From Akkermansia muciniphila (GTDB lineage Bacteria > Verrucomicrobiota > Verrucomicrobiia > Verrucomicrobiales > V1-33), in assembly GCA_943333275.1 (NCBI GenBank), contig CALQSQ010000060.1, positions 1 to 34,394 of the forward strand: 34,394 nt of DNA, given 5' to 3'. Shown piece after piece: positions 24,678 to 34,237 of the stretch. The notes under the pieces were generated by a model, which was given only the letters and a program-made list of their open reading frames with translations, did not search any database and was not told the DNA's origin. The position numbers were made by a program, and so were the translations under genes. Numbering within the stretch: the stretch's first letter is position 1; the number at the start of each line of letters is the position of its first letter.

Positions 24678-25940
24678 ATGGAAAAACTCATCGTTCAAGG
24701 CGGTAGCCAGCTGGCTGGTGCCATCAATATCAGTGGATCGAAAAATTCCTCCCTGCCCATTCTGGCGGCCACGCTGCTGACGGCGGAGGAATGCCGGATC
24801 ACGCGCGTGCCTGATCTGAGCGATACGAATTACATGCTGCAGATCCTCCAGAATCTGGGCGCCGAGGTGGAGCGGCACAGCGGCACGGTTCTCGTCAAGG
24901 CCGAGAATATCCGCAGCGATGCCCCGTATGACCTCGTGCGCAAAATGCGCGCCTCTATTTGCGTGATGGGCCCCCTGCTGGGCCGTCTGCGCGAAGCCAG
25001 TGTCTCCCTGCCCGGCGGATGCATTATTGGAGATCGTCCTGTGGACCTTCATTTAAAAGGTCTGGGCGAACTCGGGGCGGATGTAAACGTGGATGGCGGC
25101 AACATCATGATCAGAGCCACCGACAGATTTCATGGACGGGAAATCAACCTGCGTGGCAAACACGGCTCCACTGTTCTCGGCACGGACAATCTCATGATGG
25201 CTGCCACCCTTACACCCGGAATAACCATCATTGAAGGCGCGGCTGCGGAGCCGGAGGTCGTTGATCTGGCCAATTTTTTGAACAAAATGGGGGCAAAAAT
25301 CACCGGTGTGGGCACACGCCGCATCGAGATTGAGGGCGTGAAGGAGTTGCATGGAGCCGATCATGAGGTGATCCCCGACCGCATCGAGGCGGGAACGTTT
25401 CTTGTCGCCGGGGCCATGGCCGGCAAGGATTTGCTGCTCCGGCGCATGTGCCCGGAACATCTGGGCCCTGTGATTGATCTCTTGAAATCCTGCGGAGCCC
25501 CCGTTGAGATCGGCCCTGACTGGGTGAAAATTTCCCGTGCGGAAAAGGCCGTGGGTGGCGAGATCCGCACCGAACCCTATCCGGGATTTCCCACCGACAT
25601 GCAGGCCCAGTTCTGCGCCATGTTCAGCACGGTTCCCGGCATTTCGGTCGTGACCGAAACCATTTTCCCCCAGCGGTTCATGCATGTTCCCGAACTCGCC
25701 CGCATGGGGGCCAACATCAAACTCGAAGGCCCCACGGCCGTGATCCACGGTGTGCCGGAACTCAAGGCCGCGCCGGTCATGGCCAGCGATCTCCGCGCCT
25801 CCGCCGCCCTCGTCCTCGCCGCCGTGAATGCCAAGGGCAGCACCGAGATCAACCGGCTGTATCACATCGACCGCGGCTATGAGCATATTGATCAAAAACT
25901 CCGCGATGTGGGAGCCACCATGCACCGAGCCAAAGGCTGA
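24678..25940 (+). CDS. murA: UDP-N-acetylglucosamine 1-carboxyvinyltransferase
   Basis: A 420-residue protein with full MurA character: [20 protein letters not shown] at the N-terminus, [20 protein letters not shown], and the catalytic loop [16 protein letters not shown] with Cys115, the phosphoenolpyruvate-binding and fosfomycin-target residue. Later motifs include [23 protein letters not shown], and [12 protein letters not shown]. It catalyses the first committed step of peptidoglycan synthesis in the cytoplasm, so this organism makes or retains the pathway. It follows prmC by 67 bases and is followed by the RNase III-like gene after 4 bases. Confidence 0.96.
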   Translation: MEKLIVQGGSQLAGAINISGSKNSSLPILAATLLTAEECRITRVPDLSDTNYMLQILQNLGAEVERHSGTVLVKAENIRSDAPYDLVRKMRASICVMGPLLGRLREASVSLPGGCIIGDRPVDLHLKGLGELGADVNVDGGNIMIRATDRFHGREINLRGKHGSTVLGTDNLMMAATLTPGITIIEGAAAEPEVVDLANFLNKMGAKITGVGTRRIEIEGVKELHGADHEVIPDRIEAGTFLVAGAMAGKDLLLRRMCPEHLGPVIDLLKSCGAPVEIGPDWVKISRAEKAVGGEIRTEPYPGFPTDMQAQFCAMFSTVPGISVVTETIFPQRFMHVPELARMGANIKLEGPTAVIHGVPELKAAPVMASDLRASAALVLAAVNAKGSTEINRLYHIDRGYEHIDQKLRDVGATMHRAKG

Positions 25941-25944
25941 TACC

Positions 25945-26235
25945 ATGATCCGCCCCACTGAATCAGAACGTGAGCTCGCCTGGCTGGGCGATGCCGTGCT
26001 GACACTTTTTGCCCGCGCCCATATTCTGCGCGAGGGGCTCGGCATGAATCCGCTGAAGATCGCGGCCTTGACCTCGAATCAGTTCCTCAGCTGCTTCGGC
26101 AATCCCACCAAGGTAGAAGCCGAACTGGGGAGAATTTACAGCGAACAGGGACTGCCCGCCGCCTTCGCCAAGATCGAGGAGGATTTGCTGCCGCTTTTTC
26201 TGAAGCAGTGGAAAAAGAAGGAAAAGCTCTCGTGA
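25945..26235 (+). CDS. Small RNase III-domain-like protein
   Basis: Starting 4 bases after murA, this gives a 96-residue protein. ERELAWLGDAVLTLFARAHI (8-27) matches the RNase III signature, with Glu10 and Asp16 as metal ligands, and TKVEAELGRIYSEQGLPAAF (55-74) matches the second catalytic helix, with a conserved Glu but without the usual Asp a few residues earlier. There is no dsRNA-binding domain. It is shorter than Mini-III (about 130 residues), so a minimal Mini-III-like rRNA-processing enzyme, or an inactive derivative, are both possible. The tight spacing to murA implies co-transcription. Confidence 0.65.
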   Translation: MIRPTESERELAWLGDAVLTLFARAHILREGLGMNPLKIAALTSNQFLSCFGNPTKVEAELGRIYSEQGLPAAFAKIEEDLLPLFLKQWKKKEKLS

Positions 26236-26341
26236 ATTGACTCACGACTGGCAGGCCTTGGGGCATCGCGGCAAATTTTCCGCGCAACTATCCTTTGGAA
26301 CGGAGGTTTTTATATCCGAACAACAAACCTTCGAAATCCCG

Positions 26342-26677
26342 ATGAAAACCATTCATTATCTTGCCATCATGACCCTGCTTGGGATGAGTTCCGCCCGCGC
26401 CTTGGATCCCGTCGAACTGGCCGCCCAAAAACGCGCCAAAGCCGCGTTCAACGCGCTGGACAAGGACAACAACGAGAGCCTGAGCTACGAGGAATTTTCC
26501 ACCAGCAGACTGCTGGCCGATCAGAAAGAGCGGGAAGTGAAGGCGCTGTTTCGTGAATTTGACAGCAAACGGGATGAAAAGATCACCCTGGAGGAATTCA
26601 TCAAGGGCGTCAAAAATGAACGCCGCGAGCATGCGGCCGGGGTCATCCCCAGAGGCTGGCGGTTTTTCCGGAGGTAG
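26342..26677 (+). CDS. Exported EF-hand protein
   Basis: The ATG at 26342 gives 111 residues with a signal peptide (1-20, ending SSARALDP); a start at 26237 would put 35 residues ahead of it. Two EF-hand loops follow: DKDNNESLSYEE (40-51), with good ligands at positions 1, 3, 5, 7 and 12, and DSKRDEKITLEE (74-85), where position 3 is Lys and binding is probably weaker. The tail is basic (RGWRFFRR). Short periplasmic EF-hand pairs of this type occur widely in PVC bacteria; a calcium-binding role is likely but its partner is unknown. It begins 106 bases after the RNase III-like gene. Confidence 0.75.
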   Translation: MKTIHYLAIMTLLGMSSARALDPVELAAQKRAKAAFNALDKDNNESLSYEEFSTSRLLADQKEREVKALFREFDSKRDEKITLEEFIKGVKNERREHAAGVIPRGWRFFRR

Positions 26678-26884
26678 GCCCCGGAGAAGCGGTCATGACC
26701 CGGTCCAGGCCCCCCAATTTCAGGGTGGAGGAGGGGCGTGAAAAATCTGCTTGTAGGCCGGTGCCCGGGGCATGTAGTGTCTGGGCTGCGCGGCCTGTAG
26801 GGAAATCCTTGGTCTTTCCAATATTTCCGTGCGGGTCGCCACCCATTTTCGATTCATCCCTCACACTGTTTCCCTTCACTACAC

Positions 26885-28294
26885 ATGACCGATCCCACTC
26901 CCCCTATTACCGTCAAGGAACTCCCGCAGGCCACCCGAAATCTCTATGACAAGGCGGCACAAGCCGTTCGCGTCCTGAATAACGACTATGCGCTGCAAAT
27001 CCTCCAAGCCATTCTCAAGGACCTGCCCCAGTTTCTCGAGGGCCGGCAATTGCTTCGCAAGGCGGCCATCCAGAAAAAAGGTTCGGCGGGTAAAAAATTC
27101 CTCGGCGTGAGCACTTCGGGCCTCTCGGTGATCAAGATTCAGCAGAAGGCGAAAAAAGATCCCCAGGGCGCCATCGTGGATGTGGAAGTGGTTCTGGCGG
27201 AGGATCCCTTCAACGTTCAGGCCAACACCCTCCTGTTCGATTGCGCCAATACCCTCGGCTTGACCTCCACGGCCTCCTTCGCCCTCGAGACCGTCCGCGC
27301 CGGCCATCCGCAAAACACCAAGCCCCTGCATCAACTGGCCGAGCATTACATGGTTCACGACCAGCCCGATCAGGCCGTCAATATTTACAAGGCCATCCAG
27401 GGCATCGATCCCTCGGACGGGGAGGCCCGCAAAGGTTTCACCAACGCGAATGCCAAGCTGTCCATGAAACAGCAAAAATGGGATTCCGAAGGCAGCGGCG
27501 TGCGTTCGCTGATGAAAGATTCCAAGGAGGCTGCCCTCATCGAATTGTCCAACAAGCAGGGCATGACCCAGGATCAGAGCGAGGAATTGCTGGCCACCTA
27601 CATGGACCTCTATGCGCAGGACCAGACCAACATCAACACGGTGCAGAAAATCGGGGAGATCCTCGAGCGCCTCGATCGGATCGACGAGGCCTTGGAATAC
27701 TACAGCTACGCCTATTCCCTTAGCAACGGTGACACCTCTCTGGAGGTAAAAATTAACAAACTGCAGGATCGCCTCAGTGAGAAATACATCCAACAATTGG
27801 AGGCATGGATCAACGAGAATCCAGATCATCCCGACCTGCCAACGCAGGTGGAGGAACTGGCCCGGCTAAAGATCGAACGCGAGGAGCGTCTGGTTGCTGT
27901 GGCGCGGGATCGCGTGGAAAAAAACCCCACCGACATGTCCCTGCGCTTCGAGCTGGGAAGCCATCTTTACGCCGCCGGACATCCCACCGAGGCCATTCCC
28001 GAGCTCCAAAAGGCCAAGGGCAATCCACACATCCGCACCAAGGCCATGCTCATCCTGGCGCGTTGTTATCAGGATAAAAACATGATCGATATTGCCATCC
28101 GTCAGTTGGAGGAATCCGTTCTGGAATTGCATTCCATGGATGCCACCAAGAAGGAGGCGCTCTACCTGCTCGGAAACCTCCACGAGAAACAAGGCCACAA
28201 GGACAAGGCCCTCGAGGCCCGCAAGCTCGTTTACGAATCAGACTACAACTACAAGGACATCGCCCACCTGGTGGAATCGTCCTACGGATCGTAA
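26885..28294 (+). CDS. TPR-repeat protein
   Basis: A 469-residue protein without signal peptide or membrane segment. It is helix-rich with repeated TPR-like pairs: KAAQAVRVLNNDYALQILQA (about 19-38), PLHQLAEHYMVHDQPDQAVN (about 147), KIGEILERLDRIDEALEYYS (about 258), ELGSHLYAAGHPTEAIPELQ (about 355) and ARCYQDKNMIDIAIRQLEES (about 391). A charged helical stretch links the halves (about 285-340). No catalytic motif is present, so a cytoplasmic scaffold is likely. The 207 bases before it contain no other gene. Its TAA abuts the stop of the opposite gene with no spacer. Confidence 0.78.
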   Translation: MTDPTPPITVKELPQATRNLYDKAAQAVRVLNNDYALQILQAILKDLPQFLEGRQLLRKAAIQKKGSAGKKFLGVSTSGLSVIKIQQKAKKDPQGAIVDVEVVLAEDPFNVQANTLLFDCANTLGLTSTASFALETVRAGHPQNTKPLHQLAEHYMVHDQPDQAVNIYKAIQGIDPSDGEARKGFTNANAKLSMKQQKWDSEGSGVRSLMKDSKEAALIELSNKQGMTQDQSEELLATYMDLYAQDQTNINTVQKIGEILERLDRIDEALEYYSYAYSLSNGDTSLEVKINKLQDRLSEKYIQQLEAWINENPDHPDLPTQVEELARLKIEREERLVAVARDRVEKNPTDMSLRFELGSHLYAAGHPTEAIPELQKAKGNPHIRTKAMLILARCYQDKNMIDIAIRQLEESVLELHSMDATKKEALYLLGNLHEKQGHKDKALEARKLVYESDYNYKDIAHLVESSYGS

Positions 28295-31200
28295 TCAACG
28301 TGCCTTGGTCTCCGTGCCCTTCACGCAGATCTCGCGATAGACATTGAATCCGACGGGTCCGTCCTCGAATTCAAATCGAAGTGCGACCACGCCCCGCAGG
28401 GCTGCGGTCCCGGGAATGAGCACCTGGGTGGAACCGCTGCCGATTTTACATTGCACGGTTTCCAAGGGGTCAAATTTTTCCGGAGCGGCTGCCCTGGCAA
28501 GGGAAACCTTGTAATTCTGGGAGGCACGCCCATCGCCATGTCCAGCGATAGTGCGGATTTCCGTGAGATCAAAGCCGGCGGGTGATTTGGAAGTATCCAA
28601 AAACAAAGTGAGTGCGTCGCCTTTTCCATAGCCCCGGAACGTTTGTCCATCGTCCATGGTTGCCGTCTGGCCCGCGGCGTTGAGGGTTGTGCCATTGAAG
28701 AGTGCAGTGGCGTTCTGGCCTCCGCCCGGGTTGGTGGCGTGGTCCTCGCTGCGGATGATCGAGAGATCTGCCTTCGGCAGGCATTTCTCAAAACCATCCA
28801 ACGATTCGCTTTGGTTGGTCTCCACCCGTGAAATGGCCTCGACCACCAGCACCCCTTTCATGAGGCGCCAGTGGCCTGGAAAGGTGCAGAGAAAGGGATA
28901 TTCCCCCGCCTCTTCCGGAGCCGTGAAGGTGAGCTCAGTCCGAGTGTTTGGTGTGACGAGCGGGGTGGCATGGAGGACCTTGGGGGAGTCGGGGATATAG
29001 CCCTTGGCCATGCCGTTGGGATCAGCGGCGAGTTGATCGGCCAGCAGGCCGATTTCCTCCTCTGCGCCCCGAGCGAGCACCACGAGATTGTGCAGCATGA
29101 GATCCGGATTGTCGAAAATGAGCCGGACCTTGGCGCCGGCCTTCACGCGCAGTTCCCGCGGGCTGAACTGCATCTGACTGGGCACCGCCTGCACTCTGAG
29201 CGCATGGCCAAGTTCCGCGTTGGTCTTCTCCCATTCTGCGGAGAAGGCGGCCAGTTGCGTGTCGTCATCGGCGGTCTGTGCATCGGGGAGTTTTTCACCC
29301 ACGGGGCTGAGCAGATAAACATCAGGCGGCGCGCCATTGAGCTGGCGATAACGAATTTCCAGCGTATTCAGACCGGGCTGTATTTCCAGCCGGGCCAGTT
29401 GTTCGCTGCTCCACTGTGAATCGAAAGACAGCACCTGCACACCGTTCAGCAAGACGTCCAGAAAACTATAACGCAGTGAGAGAAGCGCGGACTGCGCGAC
29501 TCCGCTGCGGATGAAGGTGCGAAACAGTCCATCCCCGGCATTGTTCCATTTGGCGAGGCGCGTCGACGGTGGAATCTCCAGCACGGGCACGCTGCTACCG
29601 AGGCGTGGAGCCGTGCCGTGGGCAAGGTCCTTGATCATCCGCTGCACATTTCCATTCTGCTCGCCTTGCAGCGCCGTGGTAATTGCTTCCAGATGAGGAA
29701 ACGCCGTCTGCAAATGGGCAATGGCATCCACCACTTCCATGCGCACCCGGGGGTGTGCATCAGCGGCTGCTCTCAGCAGCAGATCCTGAAACTCCGGCAA
29801 TCGGAGTGCCTGCAATCGCACCAAGTGCACGGCAGCAGCACGATGCAATGGTGATGGACACCCCAGCAATGCCGTCAGCAGCGCGGGCCGGGTTTCGCCG
29901 AGTCCCTCGCAGAGGAAGAGTGTCTCGAGCACCGCCTGGGGATCGTCCGAATGATTCGCCACCCAGGCATCGACAGCGGCCAGGGCAGCCTTGCCGAGTT
30001 TCCGGAGTTCAATGCGGGCATGGTGACGAACAATGTCCTGCGGGTGTGTCAGCAGATTGCAGAGGTCCGGCGCACTGGCGTTTTCAATTACCGGCCAGTC
30101 TGTCACGAGGGGGTTTCCGGTATAAACCACGCGCCAGATCCGGCCCTTGGTATGATTCCAGCGGGCATCGCGCATCGGATTTTGCGCATGTCCGATGATC
30201 GCGCTCGAAAAATCCGAGACATAGAGCGCACCGTCGAAACCGAAATTCACATCCACCGGACGGAACGCAGGATTCGGCGATGCCAGTAAATCGAGCCTGC
30301 CTTCCCCGCGCACGAGTCCCTGCGAGAAATCATATTTTGTCAGGGACACCACATAAGGCCCGATGCAGGCGGCGGAGGCCATGCCCTGCTGGTAATCAGC
30401 CGGGAAATTCGGGCTGGAAACGCTCGCCGCGGCACTGCCCTTTCCATAGCCGATCGTCTGGGCATGGGCAAAGGGATGATAAACGCCGAACGGCGTCCAG
30501 GTGAGCGCCAGGCCATCGAGAACCAGTCCGTCGCCATACATTTGAAAGCCGTTGCCGGTGCGATCAAACGTCACACGCCAGGGATTGGGTGTGATGCTCT
30601 GCCATTCGGTTTCAATTCGACCCGTGCGGGGATCCTGCCGGTAGGTGGAGGAATCAAAGCCACGATGCACGCCGAAGGGGGTCTCAAACTGCGACCGGTG
30701 GAAGACACCGTCGGAAAACCACACGCCTCCCACGGGGTCGGTCGCGACCATGCCACCATGGTGCGAGTCTGTGACATCAAGTCCACGCAGCATTTCCGTT
30801 TTGGTATCCGCAATGCCATCGCCGTTGGTATCGCGCATCAGCCAGTGGCGCGATTGTTCGCCAATCAGCGCTCCATTTTCCGTGAAGGCAATTCCGTCCA
30901 GCGCATCGAATCCGCCCGCGAAAGTCGTGCATTTGTCGGCCCGGCCGTCGCGGTCGGTATCCTCAAGCACAATGATTTTATCCTCCTGGGGTTGCCCAGG
31001 AACCGTGTGTGGAAAGCTCGGCATGGTCACCACCCAAAGCCGTCCGCGCGCATCGAAAGCGATTTGCACCGGGGCGCGCAATTCGGGAAATTGTTCCTCT
31101 GAGGCAAAAAGATTCAGAGCATAACCATCCGCGACCTTCAGTTCGGATTGGGTGTCGGCTGGCGATTTCACGGTGCCCACTCCGCTGGTGGATCCCCCAG

Positions 31201-32107
31201 TGGTCACGGGTGGAACCGGTGCCAGCGCGATGAAGGGAGAATCGGCAAATTTGGCACCGGGTTTGCCGGCGATTTCATGCACCAGAAGATCGGCCTTCTC
31301 GATGCGTTGCAAATAAAGCGGCAGCTCTGTGGCGCGTTCCTCGGGGCGTTTACGTTGTCCGTAGTAGAGAATGCCATTTTTCGGGCGGACTACTTCTGCG
31401 GTGTAATAGGCCAGCTGCGAGGCGGCGGTGGCGACCTCTCTAAGGCAAGCTGGATCAACTTTCGAGGCCGCCTCGCCAACCAGTGCTGCGGCAATGACCA
31501 GGGCCATCGCACGATTGCCTTCCTCGTTCAGATGCAGCCCATTGGTTGTCAATGGGGTCTGGCTCTGCGCATAGGCCGTCTGGCTGGCGGTGAACAAATC
31601 CACATATAGCATGCTCCGGGACTTTGCTGCATCCGCGAGCACTTGGGCGTAGAGTTGAATCACTGCCGTGCGTTCGGCATCCGTTTCATTTGAAATGGGC
31701 GAAAGCAGCACAAATTTCGCGCCCGGATGCAGCCGCGCGAGTTGGTTTAAATAACCATCCAGAGACGCGCGGAAAGCTGGAACGCCCGTAGGGCCGGCAA
31801 AGGATTCGTTCATGCCGTAACCCAGGACCACAACCTTCGCGGGCCACGCCTGGAGCAGATCCTTCATGTGCGCTGCATAGCCTTCCGCCCGTAGTCGGTT
31901 CGAAATCTCATCGCCGGTCCATGCCAGGCTGCGGAAGTGCAGGTTTTTCCCTGGCTGGGCCAGATGCACCCGGGCCTCAAGTTCCCCATTTTCCAGCAGT
32001 CTTTCCACCATGGAATTTCCGTAGAAAAGGACGGTGTCGTTTGGTTCGAATAATTCGTCCGCGTGGGCGAAACCGAGGGTGAGAAGGAATCCGAGAAGCC
32101 GTTTCAT
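28295..32107 (-). CDS. Secreted SGNH / dehydrogenase propeller / HEAT / azurin-type cupredoxin fusion protein
   Basis: From the ATG at 32107 the protein has 1270 residues and a signal peptide (1-16, LLTLGFAHA). Domains in order: an SGNH-like domain (20-215) with VLFYGNSMVERL, WTGDE, GYGMNES and NGLHLNEEGN; a PVC-type dehydrogenase propeller (320-665) with AFDARGRLWVVTMPSFPH, calcium-loop-like DTDRDGRADKC and DTNGDGIADTK, and VNFGFDGALYVSDF; HEAT repeats (670-830); a small beta module (845-935); a cupredoxin (975-1090) with His1006 (MLHN) and LCTFPGHWRLM, where Cys1074-x4-His1079-x3-Met1083 is exactly azurin spacing; and a discoidin-like C-terminus (1115-1265). Many relatives end in a cytochrome c, but no CxxCH is present here, so blue copper probably takes the electron. 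The SGNH closing Asp is Asn (NGLH). Confidence 0.85.
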   Translation of the reverse strand: MKRLLGFLLTLGFAHADELFEPNDTVLFYGNSMVERLLENGELEARVHLAQPGKNLHFRSLAWTGDEISNRLRAEGYAAHMKDLLQAWPAKVVVLGYGMNESFAGPTGVPAFRASLDGYLNQLARLHPGAKFVLLSPISNETDAERTAVIQLYAQVLADAAKSRSMLYVDLFTASQTAYAQSQTPLTTNGLHLNEEGNRAMALVIAAALVGEAASKVDPACLREVATAASQLAYYTAEVVRPKNGILYYGQRKRPEERATELPLYLQRIEKADLLVHEIAGKPGAKFADSPFIALAPVPPVTTGGSTSGVGTVKSPADTQSELKVADGYALNLFASEEQFPELRAPVQIAFDARGRLWVVTMPSFPHTVPGQPQEDKIIVLEDTDRDGRADKCTTFAGGFDALDGIAFTENGALIGEQSRHWLMRDTNGDGIADTKTEMLRGLDVTDSHHGGMVATDPVGGVWFSDGVFHRSQFETPFGVHRGFDSSTYRQDPRTGRIETEWQSITPNPWRVTFDRTGNGFQMYGDGLVLDGLALTWTPFGVYHPFAHAQTIGYGKGSAAASVSSPNFPADYQQGMASAACIGPYVVSLTKYDFSQGLVRGEGRLDLLASPNPAFRPVDVNFGFDGALYVSDFSSAIIGHAQNPMRDARWNHTKGRIWRVVYTGNPLVTDWPVIENASAPDLCNLLTHPQDIVRHHARIELRKLGKAALAAVDAWVANHSDDPQAVLETLFLCEGLGETRPALLTALLGCPSPLHRAAAVHLVRLQALRLPEFQDLLLRAAADAHPRVRMEVVDAIAHLQTAFPHLEAITTALQGEQNGNVQRMIKDLAHGTAPRLGSSVPVLEIPPSTRLAKWNNAGDGLFRTFIRSGVAQSALLSLRYSFLDVLLNGVQVLSFDSQWSSEQLARLEIQPGLNTLEIRYRQLNGAPPDVYLLSPVGEKLPDAQTADDDTQLAAFSAEWEKTNAELGHALRVQAVPSQMQFSPRELRVKAGAKVRLIFDNPDLMLHNLVVLARGAEEEIGLLADQLAADPNGMAKGYIPDSPKVLHATPLVTPNTRTELTFTAPEEAGEYPFLCTFPGHWRLMKGVLVVEAISRVETNQSESLDGFEKCLPKADLSIIRSEDHATNPGGGQNATALFNGTTLNAAGQTATMDDGQTFRGYGKGDALTLFLDTSKSPAGFDLTEIRTIAGHGDGRASQNYKVSLARAAAPEKFDPLETVQCKIGSGSTQVLIPGTAALRGVVALRFEFEDGPVGFNVYREICVKGTETKAR

Positions 32108-32210
32108 AAATTGCAATTTGATAAGCACAGACCCACCCATCACCTGATGAGGATTGCATACAAAAACTGCGCTTTCCCGCATGTGCGGCAGGTCAGCAGA
32201 CATGTGCAGA

Positions 32211-34079
32211 TTATTTTCCAAAGACCAGCCACCCCATGCGTTGCGGAGCATGGAAGGAGCCTTGCAGCGTGGGGTTGAACGCTAGTCCGGAATGGGATAC
32301 CGCATCGTGTCGAAATAAATTCAAGTTCCACCGGGCACCGGAGACGGGCGGCTGGTCACTGAGTGATTTGAGCGGAATGCGAACTTCCACCCTCCAAATC
32401 TTTGCAGACTCATCGATGCTCAACGCGCTTTGCATGCCGCTGCTCCACGCAAAATCCTTCTGGGGGAGATCCAGCTTCAAGTCCAACTGTTCGCCCGTCG
32501 GGGCCCATTCGAATTCTGTGTAGCGCTGCGGTTGGCCAAGGTCAGGGCCGATGAATGCTTCAACCACATCCTTTTCCCAGAGGCCGATCCGTCCCTCCTT
32601 TTGCGCTGGCTCGAACGCGGTGATCTGCGTGAACGGAGCTTCGTAGGAAAGGTAGAGGAACTCGTCCGACCAAAGGGCGCGCACCTCCGTGCTCAATTCA
32701 GGACGGGGCGAACCATCGCCAGATTGATATTCCAGATCGATGGCCGCAGAGGTTTTCCATGCGGCATGATCACATTTTCCGTTCGGCCGGAAATCTTCGG
32801 GAATTCGGCTGGCGGTCAGCGTTGGTTTGGGAAGGGATCGCGCAAAAATCCGCCGGGCGTTGTCGAAGTAAATTTTCCGCAATACGGCCGGAGGAAGCGA
32901 GATACTGCTGATATTCCAATTTCCTTGAATGGGGGTCATGTGCGGCCAGTCGCGATCTTTCGTTTCAAAAAATTTCCAGCACTTCTGGTAGAACACCAGG
33001 CCATCGTCATCCGTGGGCTGTTCGCTATCACCCCCGGAACCGAGGATCAGTTTGTCATACACCATGAAATCCGTGGCGAAGAGAATCCGATCCTGATGCT
33101 TGATAAACAATGCCTGCACCTTCGCAGGATCGTGTCTGCCAATCTCCGGCAGGCGGGCCGCGACGTCCGCAAACATATTGGGATTTGCATCCAATGCATG
33201 ATCGACCCATTCCAGTTCCTCGGAATTATTCGCGAAATGCACGCAGACAAAGGTCGTCTTCGGATGGCGCTTGATGACACGGTCCAGCGTCTCCAGCAGT
33301 TCCATGCGCGGCGGGTATTTCGCAGGGTCACCGAACCACCAACTGCGATGGTCCTTCAGTTCCTCCCAGCGCTCGTTTTGTTCATCGAACGGTAGCCAGA
33401 AGGCCTTTGGGTCCGCCACGTGAATGGATACGGGCATGTCCAGTTCACCGCATTTCTCCCAGACGGGATCCAGCTTGGGATCATCGATTTTAAGCAAACG
33501 GCCTTTCCCATCCTTTAAAAACAACCCGAGACGCTTGAACTCCTTCAGCCCCGCCGACCCCAGGCGTTTTCCTTCCTCCACTTGCTTCACCGCGCGTTCA
33601 CTCCAGTCTGCTTCGCCCCAGCCCTGATAGTCGAGAATCATCGAATGCATGAAGCGTCCCGGATACAGTGCGTCCGCCAGCGTCTTCACCTTTTCAAACT
33701 CGGATGGTTCATCGCCATTCCTAATCACGGTTCCCGATCCCAAATTCAATCCCGTCCCCACGCCCGCCCGATCCATGATCCGAACGGCCCGATCGAATCG
33801 TTCCTGCCGTCCCTCCACGTGTTGGTGAACATCAATGATCCGGCCCTGCTGACGCCAAATTTCCGGGGACCATGCCCGGGCGGGCCCTGGCGGCGGATCA
33901 GCAGCCAGAGCCGGTTGATGACAACTCAGGACAATCAGGCAAAGTAATCCGTAAAAAATTCCAGAGTGCACAGGCTTCGGGTAGAGGGCGACGTCAGGAA
34001 ACCAGCGCCATGCTGAAGTCGGTTTGCAGCGGGCGGATGCGGGTCTCGTTACCTCGACCTCTACGCGGGGGGATTTCAT
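32211..34079 (-). CDS. Secreted amidohydrolase-2 family protein with CBM9-like tail
   Basis: Up to 622 residues. The export signal is SGIFYGLLCLIVLSCHQPAL, ending near ALAADPPP; the ATG at 34079 places it at residue 39, whereas a GTG at 33971 would place it at the start, so the true start is open. The amidohydrolase TIM barrel (about 75-400) shows IIDVHQHVEGR (metal-binding HxH), MPVSIHVADPKAFW, TTFVCVHFANN and ILFATDFMVYD (the closing Asp). Residues 410-622 are a beta-sandwich like CBM9/DOMON domains (FRPNGKCDHAAW, ALWSDEFLYLSYEAPF, WRVEVRIPLKSL). Relatives include decarboxylases and lactonases; the binding tail suggests a carbohydrate-linked substrate, which is inference. It lies 103 bases upstream of the propeller fusion, on the same strand. 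Confidence 0.8.
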   Translation of the reverse strand: MKSPRVEVEVTRPASARCKPTSAWRWFPDVALYPKPVHSGIFYGLLCLIVLSCHQPALAADPPPGPARAWSPEIWRQQGRIIDVHQHVEGRQERFDRAVRIMDRAGVGTGLNLGSGTVIRNGDEPSEFEKVKTLADALYPGRFMHSMILDYQGWGEADWSERAVKQVEEGKRLGSAGLKEFKRLGLFLKDGKGRLLKIDDPKLDPVWEKCGELDMPVSIHVADPKAFWLPFDEQNERWEELKDHRSWWFGDPAKYPPRMELLETLDRVIKRHPKTTFVCVHFANNSEELEWVDHALDANPNMFADVAARLPEIGRHDPAKVQALFIKHQDRILFATDFMVYDKLILGSGGDSEQPTDDDGLVFYQKCWKFFETKDRDWPHMTPIQGNWNISSISLPPAVLRKIYFDNARRIFARSLPKPTLTASRIPEDFRPNGKCDHAAWKTSAAIDLEYQSGDGSPRPELSTEVRALWSDEFLYLSYEAPFTQITAFEPAQKEGRIGLWEKDVVEAFIGPDLGQPQRYTEFEWAPTGEQLDLKLDLPQKDFAWSSGMQSALSIDESAKIWRVEVRIPLKSLSDQPPVSGARWNLNLFRHDAVSHSGLAFNPTLQGSFHAPQRMGWLVFGK

Positions 34080-34237
34080 GATTAAACATTATCCGGCGGT
34101 CCCGACGTCCGCAATCCCGCGTCTTGGGGCTGCGGGGAACCTCCAGACTTGCTCAAAGGCCGGGCCTGCGGCATGGTGACACCGGATGAGAAGGAAAATC
34201 CTCCGCTCGCATCCGCACCAACTCGCGCCCGCCTTCG

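Noticed and set aside
25053..26045. 330-codon open frame on the minus strand across murA and the RNase III-like gene
   Set aside because: murA is certain on the other strand, and no family is recognisable in the reverse reading.
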